23,966 nucleotides of DNA from CAZHRJ01 sp964534765 (GTDB taxonomy: Bacteria; Lindowbacteria; 2-12-FULL-62-27): positions 1 to 23,966 of the forward strand of contig CAZHRJ010000037.1 in assembly GCA_964534765.1 (NCBI GenBank). The letters are read 5' to 3'. Below the pieces are notes generated by a model. It was not told the DNA's origin. It ran no database searches and saw only the letters and a program-made list of their open reading frames with translations. A program made the position numbers and the translations under genes. Shown piece by piece: positions 1 to 6,869 of this stretch; position 1 is the first letter of the stretch, and each line of letters starts with the position of its first letter.

Positions 1-980
1 GTCACTCAGAAATCACTGACCATGATTCTCCGGAACGTCCTGCTGGGACAGCCAAGACACAAGGGGTTGCCGGTAGGATCGTCTGCTGGGACCGGCATTC
101 GCCGGAAGTAAAGGTTCTTTTTAATCCTATTTTGAATTGTTTTCCGCCTGCCGCATGGAAGGCCTTCCATGAGAGGGGTTCTACGCGCCCGTAAGGGGCG
201 TGGGCTCCGTGGTGAATTCACATGAACAATGGTGAGAATGATATTTGTCCTAAATTCAGATTGAGTACCTCTACCGGAAGCCCCCATCGCCCGGAACGCC
301 TTCCGAAAGGAAATTCTTCAGAAAATTGAGTCAGATCAAAAAAATATTTTGCAAATTACATGATTTTTCCGCCAAGTACGCACCTTTCTTTAATCTCACC
401 AGATGAAATCCAGCCCGTCCGATCCGGGGCCGGCGGCATCAGATGGTCTTTTGAAGCAACTACTCAATGAGAACGCCTTCATCTTCGAGCGCCGACTGAA
501 ACCGGATCGGATCATGAACAGAATCCACACCGCTTCACGAACCTGACGTGAGCGCCGAATGCAAATTTCCTGGCGCTAATCCGCTGATAGAAGCGGGAAT
601 CGGCTGATCCTTTGATCTGGCAGCCAAGCCTCACTGGAACACGCATCTGATGCCGGCCCCAACTACTCAGCAATTGAATCCGAAGGAGATGGGATCAGAG
701 TAGAGACAGATTGCAATGGGGAACAGACGACGCGGCCGACCACCACCGGTTGTTGAAAAAATATTGTACCGACGCCGGGTCGGACTTCTTTAATGAATGC
801 GCTCGACCCAGTTCAAGGCTCTCTCCAGCGGTGACAGAGCAAATGGCTGTGGGAAAAAAATTTCCTAAACAGATATGATCAGGCACAAAGTGGGTCATCA
901 AATTGAGTAGTTCCACCGCGAGACTGAACAAGCAATCAGCGATGAGAAAAATACTTTGCGCGGCGACGCTGTAGACGGTG

Positions 981-998
981 GATGGGGTCGACCCCATC
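981..998. repeat. Perfect 18-bp palindrome
   Basis: GATGGGGTCGACCCCATC equals its own reverse complement over all 18 bases, with no spacer. Symmetry stops at both flanks. It lies in the gene-free left region with no nearby start codon, so an operator role is not supported by context. It could be a protein-binding site or a remnant of a mobile-element end. Confidence 0.7.
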
Positions 999-1100
999 GA
1001 CAGGCGAAGACTGACAGGGAGTTAACCATCGTGTCCTGGATAGCGGATGATTAAAGCTCATCCGGGTTATGAACGTCCAACTGCAATCATCTACAATTCC

Positions 1101-1186
1101 GGCACACTCTCAAGTGCTTAAAGTCCGCCGGCGTGAGGAGAGCGAGGCCTCAAGGTTGTGCGAAGGTTCGAGAGTGCCAGCTTTTT
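1101..1186 (+). other. Possible small structured RNA or orphan terminator
   Basis: GGCACACTCTC at 1101-1111 can pair, with a two-base bulge, with GAGAGTGCC at 1170-1178. The stem is followed at once by a T run (1182-1186). The loop contains a further possible hairpin, TGAGG with CCTCA. The outline is a long hairpin ending in a U tract, as in a small RNA with its own terminator. It sits in a gene-free region. I cannot assign it to a known RNA family and found no clear promoter, so this is tentative. Confidence 0.22.
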
Positions 1187-1561
1187 GTTCTTAAAAAACA
1201 CCTTTATCCGGCAATCCACTCCAAGTCAATGATCGAGAATTAAGACTCGTACAAGCTGATTTTACGAGAGATACTTTAGATAGGAAAAGAAATGGCGCAA
1301 TTGTGTCGGAGATGAGGAAAAAATCATGGAAACCGCGATCAAGCGACACGGACTAAATTCAAGAATGTATGATTTTAGAAAAAAAACGGACACAGAAGTT
1401 GGGCTTCCACCTTAACGACGCTCGTATACAGCGATTCAATTAAATCCCAACCTCCGGAACGATCAGGAATTCTCCTTAGAATACGGCAGTTGCAAGGTGA
1501 ACCATATCGAATAAATTCAGATGTATGACGGATAGAGTGAGCGCTAGTCTGAAAGGGAGAA

Positions 1562-2017
1562 CTATTTTTTGTCGGCCAAACCGAGTAGGAGGGAGATACG
1601 AGTCAAATTCATGTCAAGCAGACGCTGGCAATGCCGCACTTCCTTAAGGGTTGTCTCGACCGCCTTGACCAAAAGCTCCTGCTGGCGCTCGATTCTGCCA
1701 AGTCGTTCAGAAAAGGCGTTCATGCTGGACTCATCCAGTGGCCGAGCGCCAGTCGCAGTCAGCTCCCTTTCGACAGCCAACCGATCCTTGACCTGCTTAA
1801 CGGACAGGCCATCCTTTTTGAGGAGTCGTCGGATGTAGAGGATCTGGCGAACGTCCTTATCGTCGAAGAGCCGGCGGTTGGCGGCGTCCCGCTTGATGTC
1901 GAGGAACTCGCCGAATTCGGATTCATAGTACCGGATGGCAGACTCTGGGATGTTCGTTTCCTGCGCTACCTCGCTGATTGGTTTTAATCCGGTCTCAGTT
2001 TTGTCTTCCTCACTCAT
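1562..2017 (-). CDS. MerR-family transcriptional regulator
   Basis: This is a cytoplasmic DNA-binding protein of about 151 aa. The N-terminal part is a winged helix-turn-helix of the MerR type, with ISEVAQETNIPESAIRYYE followed by a wing (NRRLFDDKDVRQI) and the SVKQVKDRL helix. The C-terminal 50 residues (SERLGRIERQQELLVKAVE and onward) look like the antiparallel coiled-coil dimerisation helix. There is no Cys- or His-rich metal site and no effector domain, so the signal it senses is unknown. The ATG at 2017 is preferred; an in-frame GTG at 2029 would add four residues, and neither has a strong Shine-Dalgarno. It lies 127 bases downstream of the aminotransferase on the same strand and may be the last gene of that cluster or have its own promoter. 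An inverted repeat just upstream (2044-2058) could be its own operator. Confidence 0.85.
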   Translation of the reverse strand: MSEEDKTETGLKPISEVAQETNIPESAIRYYESEFGEFLDIKRDAANRRLFDDKDVRQILYIRRLLKKDGLSVKQVKDRLAVERELTATGARPLDESSMNAFSERLGRIERQQELLVKAVETTLKEVRHCQRLLDMNLTRISLLLGLADKK

Positions 2018-2043
2018 TCTTGGTCTCACTTTGCCAGAGATCT

Positions 2044-2058
2044 GTTGACAATTTCAAC
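2044..2058. promoter_or_regulatory. Inverted repeat upstream of the MerR-type gene
   Basis: GTTGACAATTTCAAC has 5-bp arms GTTGA and TCAAC around a 5-bp centre, inside an A+T-rich stretch ending about 27 bases before the regulator's start. MerR-type proteins bind dyads in the promoters they control and are often autoregulated. The link to this regulator is inferred from position only; no matching copy was found elsewhere in the window. Confidence 0.3.
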
Positions 2059-2144
2059 ATTTTTTCAAAACTTTAATTTAATCCTATTCACTCGAAGTTG
2101 CCCGCCCCGGTTCCAGCGACCTCTTTAAGCGTGTACTTGAACCA

Positions 2145-3403
2145 TCAAGACGGGCCAGCTGCGGGTTTTCGAAGATTGAGAATATGGTCGATTTGCCTGA
2201 CAGCCTGGCGAATTCTCTGCTCATTTTCAACAAGAGCGACCCGAAGGTACCCTTCCCCGTCCTCACCAAAGCCTATACCGGGTGACACCGCCACCTCCGC
2301 CTTCTCCAGTAGCAGCATGGAAAACCTCATCGATCCCATCTTCCGGCAGGATTTGGGAATGGGTACCCAGGCGAACATGGAAGCCTTGGGCGGCGAGCAT
2401 GGCCAGCCGATGCGGTTTAAGCCGTTAATCAGGACATCCCGGCGCCTTTCATAGACTCTGGCGATCTCGCTGACAACCTCGGCCGGCGACCGGAGTGCAA
2501 TAATTGCCGCGATTTGAATGGCCTGGAAGTGTCCGTAGTCATAATAGCCTTTAATTTTGGCGAGAGCCGAGCACATGGTCTCATTACCGACACAAAAACC
2601 CACCCGCCAGCCGGCCATGTTGTAGCTTTTGGATAGGGTAAAGAACTCGACCGCAATATCTTTCGCGCCCGGGACCTCCAGGATGCTGGGGCTTCGATAG
2701 CCGTCGAATACGATGTCCTTATAGGCGAAATCCTGAATAATACAAATGCCATTTTTTCGCGCAAGAGCGACGACTTCCTTGTAGAAATCGAGTTCCACGA
2801 CAAATGCGGTGGGGTTATGAGGAAAATTGAGGTAGAGCATTTTGGGTGTCGGGTGGAGCTGTTTCATAGCCACGGACAGCCGGCCGAGGAATCCATCGAC
2901 ATCAAAAGATCCGGCGGGATGAGATTCGTCGACCCGGCCGCCAGGCGTGTTCATGGGAACGGTGATGACATTGGCGCCGGCGATGATGGCGGTAAAGACA
3001 TGAATGGGGAAAAACGGCGAGGGAACCAGCGCCGTGTCTCCGGGTCCGAGCATGGCGAGCGCCATATGGGAGATGCCTTCCTTGGATCCGATGCAAACGA
3101 CCGCCTCCCGGTCGGGATTGAGGTCGACGCCGTAACGATTTTTATAATAGAGGGCGACGTCGCGGCGGAGGTTAAAAATGCCGCGGGACACGGAATAGCG
3201 GTGATTTCGTCCATCGGCGACGGCGTCGATCATTTTTTTGACGATATTCTGAGGCGTCGGGCGGTCCGGGTTGCCCATGGCCAGGTCAATGACGTCCTGG
3301 CCGGCCTGGCGCATTTTGTGGCGTTTTCGTTGATCGTCGCAAACAAATAAGGAGGGAGGCGATCCATTCGCCGGGCCCATTGGATTTTTATTTTCTTCGG
3401 CAT
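2145..3403 (-). CDS. Class I/II aminotransferase of the AlaC/LL-DAP aminotransferase type, frame broken near the N-terminus
   Basis: This PLP-dependent fold-type I aminotransferase resembles E. coli AlaC (glutamate-pyruvate transaminase) and DapL (LL-diaminopimelate aminotransferase). Family hallmarks are DVIDLAMGNPDRPTP, CIGSKEGISHMALA, NFPHNPTA and SKSYNMAGWRVGF, whose Lys would bind PLP. The conserved N-terminus (MPKKIKIQWARRMDRLPPYL, then FATINE) starts at ATG 3403, ten bases after the Ppx/GppA stop. It lies in a different frame from the body, which is open from 3380 to 2145. The frames join if one A is restored in the AAAA run complementary to 3324-3327, giving INEKRHKMRQAGQDVIDL. A -1 slip at the second A4 (3314-3317) would also join them. 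The internal start at 3380 gives an N-terminus unlike the family. A sequencing or assembly indel is the simplest explanation; a recent real mutation is the alternative. The substrate (alanine or diaminopimelate) cannot be settled from sequence alone. Confidence 0.85.
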
Positions 3404-3413
3404 GGGCTGGAAC

Positions 3414-4364
3414 CTACACCTTTTGGCGACGGCGCGCAAGTGTTTGTGATCGGAGAATCAGTCCGGTGAGAATACCGCAGTCGGATGCGATCATGTGAGG
3501 CGCCGCCGCCATGCGGACGATTTCAGACTGGATCGCCGTTCCCGCGACAATAATGTCCGCGCGGCCCCGCGGGACGCCGGGCAGATCCATCCGTTCGCGC
3601 GGTGTCATGAGGGCGATCACCTCCAGGATTTTGGCCATGGAATCGAGCGGCACGGTGGCGGCGTGAACCATTTTTTCATCATAGGGATCGACCCCGTGTA
3701 GAATCGCGGCCAGCGTGGTGGCCGTGCCGCCCACACCGACGACCGCGCGAATTGATTTCCAAGGGACCTTTGGCGGCGGCGCACGCTGGATGATGGCTCG
3801 GACCGAGGCCATCAACCGGGAGAGTTTCGGCCGGGGGATGCGGCCCTGAGTGCCGAATCGTTCGGTCATGCGCACCGATCCAAGTTCAAGTGAAACGCAG
3901 CCGTCGATCGAGGCGGATCGGCCCGGTCGGCCGGGGCGGCCCCAAATCAGTTCGGTGCTTCCGCCCCCGACATCGGAAATAAGGACATTCTCGCCGGCAG
4001 GGAGGGAGAGAGCAGCCGTGGCTCCCAGAAAAGTGAGTTCCGCTTCCTCCTGGCCGGAGATGATACGGACAGTCCAGCCGAATTTATCGAGGACTGCGCG
4101 GCTGAAATCCGGCCCGTTTTGTGCGTCTCTCAGGGCGCTGGTGCCGACGACGCCGACAACCCGGAGATTTCGAGCGCGGACGATCCGGTGGAACCGATCG
4201 AGCGCGCGCAGTCCCCGCCGGAATGATGCGGGCGAGATGCGGCCGGTTTGATCGACTCGAACCCCGATTCTGGGATATTCGATGGCCTGCAGACCCCGGC
4301 TGACCAGCCGGAATGTATTGGTTCCCAGGTCGATTGCGGCGATGCGAGGAGGCAACGGCGTCAT
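3414..4364 (-). CDS. Ppx/GppA-family exopolyphosphatase or pppGpp phosphatase
   Basis: The 316-aa protein belongs to the ASKHA-fold family that hydrolyses polyphosphate or pppGpp. It begins with phosphate-1 motif AAIDLGTNTFRL and continues with VVGTSALRDAQN, the catalytic-region motif ISGQEEAEL, phosphate-2 motif ISDVGGGSTEL and the adenosine-type motif VVGVGGTATTLAA. It has only the N-terminal two-lobe core of about 300 aa, without the HD-like C-terminal extension of long E. coli-type Ppx. Such short forms are common. The loop after the first motif is about a dozen residues shorter than usual, and the family's RLGEG reads RIGVR here. Its ATG overlaps the upstream glycosyltransferase stop by four bases (ATGA), implying translational coupling. 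Whether it acts on polyphosphate or pppGpp cannot be told. Confidence 0.9.
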   Translation of the reverse strand: MTPLPPRIAAIDLGTNTFRLVSRGLQAIEYPRIGVRVDQTGRISPASFRRGLRALDRFHRIVRARNLRVVGVVGTSALRDAQNGPDFSRAVLDKFGWTVRIISGQEEAELTFLGATAALSLPAGENVLISDVGGGSTELIWGRPGRPGRSASIDGCVSLELGSVRMTERFGTQGRIPRPKLSRLMASVRAIIQRAPPPKVPWKSIRAVVGVGGTATTLAAILHGVDPYDEKMVHAATVPLDSMAKILEVIALMTPRERMDLPGVPRGRADIIVAGTAIQSEIVRMAAAPHMIASDCGILTGLILRSQTLARRRQKV

Positions 4365-5623
4365 GGTTGAGAGGGTATCTTTGACGGCAAATCAAGGGCA
4401 AGGTGGGCGATCGAGTCAAGAACTTGCGGCAGGTATTTGTCCCACAACGATTCGATTTCCTGAATATCCGCCGGATCATGGCTTTCATGGACTCGCCTCA
4501 ATCGGTGGTCGGCGGGCCCCAGCAAGAGACCCTTCACTGTCGGGTAATAGGGGATCCGAAGTTGCGGAGGGACAGTTGCGAACATCGCCAAGGCGGGGAG
4601 GTTCAAGAGGTCCGCCACGTATAGGGCGGCTGAGTCGACGGTCACGATGACATCCATTTGTGCGAGGACCGACACATAGTCCGTGAACGCCGGCATTTTT
4701 CCGGATAAATCAAAGATGGGCGGTGAATCGGAATTCGCGTTGCCGATCGTGTGGACTGTCCAGCCCAAGTCATGCATGGCCGTCAGAATGCTTGGGATGT
4801 GCCGGGCCGGAACGCAGCGGACGGGCGTGGCTGCGAGTGGATTTAGAAATACCCGATGCCGGCCGTTCGCGGGTGGAAGGATCAGCCCTTGACCGGGCGC
4901 ATCGGGCGAAGCGATCGGGAATCGGATGCGTTTGAGTTCGGCCGGTACAGACCCGGGAGGGACGGACATTCGTTTCAGGAGGTAATCGATCATGGGTAAT
5001 TCATGGAATTCGGGTGCATCGACCATGCCGTCCAGATCGATGACCGCGTCACAGGTCATCAGCTCAGATAATGAGACGGGCAGCTGATGGAGCTTCACAT
5101 CAAACGGGAGCCGGTCGAACAAGGGTTCTACCCGTGACATGAGCCTGAAAAAAACAGCGTATTCGATCCGCTGCCAGGCACTGGAAATCCGGCGATGGAG
5201 ACAGTCCAGCGCCGTCAGAAGAACGAGGGTATCACCGAAAGCCACGCCGGAAGCAATGAGGCCGATTTTGAGCGGCGATCGACCGGCGAGATTTAGCAAT
5301 TTGTCCGAGACAGTCCGCAGGGGTTCCGATCCGAAAGGATGGGTCAGATCCATCGGGAAGTCGGGGTGCTGGATAATCTGCCGTTTGCCGCCGCCAACGA
5401 ATATGCGCAAGAGATCCCGATGGCCCGATCGGTCCAGCAATTCGTGGATGTCCCGGACATGTTCATGGAGGGAGACATAGATATCGCGGCTGGTCACGCC
5501 GCCGGTATGGGACCGCCGTGCGGGTGGCGCCTTGAGGTCCAGCCGTAAAGCGGTCTGGTAAATCTCCTCATAATATCCGCGATCGACAATCGAGATATCC
5601 TTGGTGACGAAGAAGAATTCCAA
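4361..5623 (-). CDS. Putative GT9-like (heptosyltransferase-type) glycosyltransferase
   Basis: I chose the TTG at 5623 (420 aa). A GAGGA Shine-Dalgarno lies seven bases upstream, and the TTG begins four bases after the stop of the preceding 91-aa gene; the longer in-frame ATG at 5719 would overlap that gene heavily. The first 110 residues (starting LEFFFVTKDISIVDRGYYE) form a segment I do not recognise. From about residue 115 the protein looks like a GT-B fold: IGLIASGVAFGDTLVLLTAL resembles the GT9 N-terminal glycine-rich strand. The C-terminal section VIVTVDSAALYVADLLNLPA resembles the heptosyltransferase nucleotide-sugar region, where the family usually has D(S/T)xxxH; here the His is replaced by Tyr. 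A role in LPS or another surface glycan is likely but unproven. It overlaps the Ppx/GppA gene by four bases. Confidence 0.65.
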   Translation of the reverse strand: MEFFFVTKDISIVDRGYYEEIYQTALRLDLKAPPARRSHTGGVTSRDIYVSLHEHVRDIHELLDRSGHRDLLRIFVGGGKRQIIQHPDFPMDLTHPFGSEPLRTVSDKLLNLAGRSPLKIGLIASGVAFGDTLVLLTALDCLHRRISSAWQRIEYAVFFRLMSRVEPLFDRLPFDVKLHQLPVSLSELMTCDAVIDLDGMVDAPEFHELPMIDYLLKRMSVPPGSVPAELKRIRFPIASPDAPGQGLILPPANGRHRVFLNPLAATPVRCVPARHIPSILTAMHDLGWTVHTIGNANSDSPPIFDLSGKMPAFTDYVSVLAQMDVIVTVDSAALYVADLLNLPALAMFATVPPQLRIPYYPTVKGLLLGPADHRLRRVHESHDPADIQEIESLWDKYLPQVLDSIAHLALDLPSKIPSQP

Positions 5624-5627
5624 TGCG

Positions 5628-5903
5628 CTATCCTCGGCCGCCTTGGATTTCAACCCATGTGGTCCGGCAGAGGATGGAGTCGTGCTCTCTGGACAGGGTA
5701 ATACTCGTGGGAAGCTCAAACAATTTTTCGATCAGGCCGAAGTTGACGGGTTTCTTGAGGTCGCACCTCCAGCCGTCCGTATCGCGAAAGAACTTCGTGG
5801 GGTCCTGGATTTTATTACCGGCGGCCAGGGGGGCGTCAACGATCGGTTCAAGATGGGAATACGGGATTAGGGAGTCCGGGGGTACGGGATTGATTTTAAT
5901 CAT
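5628..5903 (-). CDS. Uncharacterised 91-aa protein
   Basis: I do not recognise this protein. Its ATG overlaps the aldo/keto reductase stop by four bases (ATGA), and its TAG lies four bases before the glycosyltransferase TTG, so it sits tightly inside the cluster. Composition is that of a folded soluble protein: no signal peptide or membrane segment, three Trp/Cys-rich positions (DGWRCDL, ILCRTTWVEI), and a well-mixed set of charged residues. The central part FFRDTDGWRCDLKKPVNFG and ELPTSITLSREHDSIL look ordered. The coupling on both sides suggests it works with the glycosyltransferase or reductase, but this is inference. A frameshift splitting one longer glycosyltransferase was considered; the good Shine-Dalgarno and start of the next gene argue against it. 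Confidence 0.6.
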   Translation of the reverse strand: MIKINPVPPDSLIPYSHLEPIVDAPLAAGNKIQDPTKFFRDTDGWRCDLKKPVNFGLIEKLFELPTSITLSREHDSILCRTTWVEIQGGRG

Positions 5904-6721
5904 TGAATCGTTTCGACAAATGCCATCTCCCTGGCCGAGAGTTCAAACCCGGAAATGGACAAGTTCAATTTCATCCGTTCTTCGTTGGTGGTGCCGGTGA
6001 GAGGGATCATACCGATTTGATGAGAAAAGCGAAAAACGATTTGCGCGGGAGTGACGGAGAAACGTCGTGCCATCTCATGGATTCTGGTGTTTTGAAGAAC
6101 ATGGGGGTTGGCGGTTAAAAGGGAGAACCCCTGGTAGTGAATGTCGTGCCGTTTACAAAATTCCCGGACGCCGTTATCCCAGCCCCGATTGGCATAGCAT
6201 CGATTTTGCACCATGGTGGGTTTGATCATGGAATTTTTTACCAGCATTTCCATTTGCTGGAGATTCACATTACTGATTCCGATCGATTTCGCCGCTCCAC
6301 TTCTATAAATTTCCTCGAAAGCCCTCCAAACTTCAAAATCCTCCTCGCCCAGCGACGGATAATGATAGGGTCCGTGTAGCAAATACGAATCCAGATAGTT
6401 TGTCTGCAGATGCTGCAAGGAACTGGCAAAGGACTGCCTAACTTGTGTGCCGAGATCGGCCCCGGAATCGTAGGGAATCCGGTGGTCCTGGCCATCAACT
6501 GGAGTAAATTTGGTTTGCAGCCAGACTGCAGCCCGTGGAATTCCAAGGGCCGACATTTTCACCAGTGCGCGCCCCACCAGCTCTTCCGAGTAATGTTTGG
6601 CCTGATTGGCCGTATCCACAGCTCTAAACCCCGATTTCAAGGCCAGTTCCACCAGCCCGGCTGTGGCCTCCCGCTTCCATGCGGTTCCGTAGATAAAGTC
6701 GGGGATGCTTGCATTTGTCAT
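5900..6721 (-). CDS. Aldo/keto reductase family oxidoreductase
   Basis: The 273-aa, single-domain (alpha/beta)8 NAD(P)H-dependent carbonyl reductase has the full catalytic tetrad: Asp36 (AVDTAN), Tyr44 (KHYSEE), Lys71 (QTKF) and His116 (YLLHGP). Cofactor-side motifs are also present: SIGISNVN, MVQNRCYANRG and IPLTGTTNEERM, the last corresponding to the C-terminal NADP-binding segment. Length is close to bacterial AKR5-like enzymes. The ATG at 6721 has a strong Shine-Dalgarno (GAGGAG, five bases upstream). It is the first gene of the leftward cluster and reads divergently from the HAD fusion gene. Its promoter is likely to overlap the 18-bp inverted repeat at 6751-6801, where TTGACT occurs on the minus strand. 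Substrate unknown. Confidence 0.93.
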   Translation of the reverse strand: MTNASIPDFIYGTAWKREATAGLVELALKSGFRAVDTANQAKHYSEELVGRALVKMSALGIPRAAVWLQTKFTPVDGQDHRIPYDSGADLGTQVRQSFASSLQHLQTNYLDSYLLHGPYHYPSLGEEDFEVWRAFEEIYRSGAAKSIGISNVNLQQMEMLVKNSMIKPTMVQNRCYANRGWDNGVREFCKRHDIHYQGFSLLTANPHVLQNTRIHEMARRFSVTPAQIVFRFSHQIGMIPLTGTTNEERMKLNLSISGFELSAREMAFVETIQ

Positions 6722-6750
6722 GGCGCGTCTCCTCGGGTTTGGGGTTTGGT

Positions 6751-6801
6751 GCCAGTCCTTGACTTATTGACTTATTGTTCACAAATAAGTCAAGGACTGG
6801 C
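6751..6801. repeat. Perfect 18-bp inverted repeat between divergent genes
   Basis: The left arm GCCAGTCCTTGACTTATT (6751-6768) and right arm AATAAGTCAAGGACTGGC (6784-6801) are exact reverse complements around a 15-base loop. After one mismatch the pairing resumes for about six more base pairs (left GTTTGG, right TCAAAC, one G-T). The loop repeats GACTTATT from the left arm. Each arm carries TTGACT, a good -35 element, on opposite strands. There is no T run and both neighbours point outward, so a terminator is unlikely. A regulatory dyad, a strong hairpin at the start of the reductase transcript, or a miniature repeat element are all possible. Confidence 0.85.
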
Positions 6802-6834
6802 CTCAAACTTGGGGGGACTGATGCTGCTTTGATC

Positions 6835-6863
6835 TTGACAGCCCCCACGTGTGCCCCTAGAAT
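6835..6863 (+). promoter_or_regulatory. Near-consensus sigma-70-type promoter for the HAD fusion gene
   Basis: TTGACA (6835-6840), a 17-base spacer, and TAGAAT (6858-6863). The start of transcription should fall six to seven bases after the -10, at about 6870, which is the A of the gene's ATG. No Shine-Dalgarno is present before that ATG. The combination predicts a leaderless mRNA. Confidence 0.65.
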
Positions 6864-6869
6864 TCACCC

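Larger units (their letters stand above)
1..1561. other. Long stretch without a convincing gene
   Basis: This 1.56-kb stretch is visibly richer in A+T than the rest of the window, and stops occur frequently in all frames. The longest open frames (positions 6-287 and 695-997, both minus) have low-complexity or implausible translations and match no family I recognise. A 47-codon open frame on the plus strand (403-546, ATG to TGA) reads somewhat like protein but has no clear ribosome-binding site. Short repeats occur: AACTACTCA at about 458 and again at 661, and its inverted copy ending near 912. Together with the 18-bp palindrome at 981-998, these could be remnants of a decayed mobile element or gene, but I see no transposase motif. 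No tRNA, rRNA or CRISPR pattern is visible. Confidence 0.6.

Noticed and set aside
695..997. A 100-codon minus-strand open frame in the left region
   Set aside because: Its hydrophobic stretches are irregular, there is no ribosome-binding site, and no transposase or other motif could be seen.
1160..1180. GGTTCGAGAGTGCC resembling the T-arm of a tRNA
   Set aside because: The T-stem does not pair, and no anticodon arm or 7-bp acceptor stem can be placed around it.
3414..4364. A frameshift in the shortened N-terminal loop of the Ppx/GppA protein
   Set aside because: The frame is continuous and RIGVRVDQTGR still aligns with the family's RLGEGxDxTGR, so this looks like a natural loop deletion.
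6751..6801. The inverted repeat as a bidirectional terminator
   Set aside because: Both flanking genes are transcribed away from it, and no T run follows either arm.
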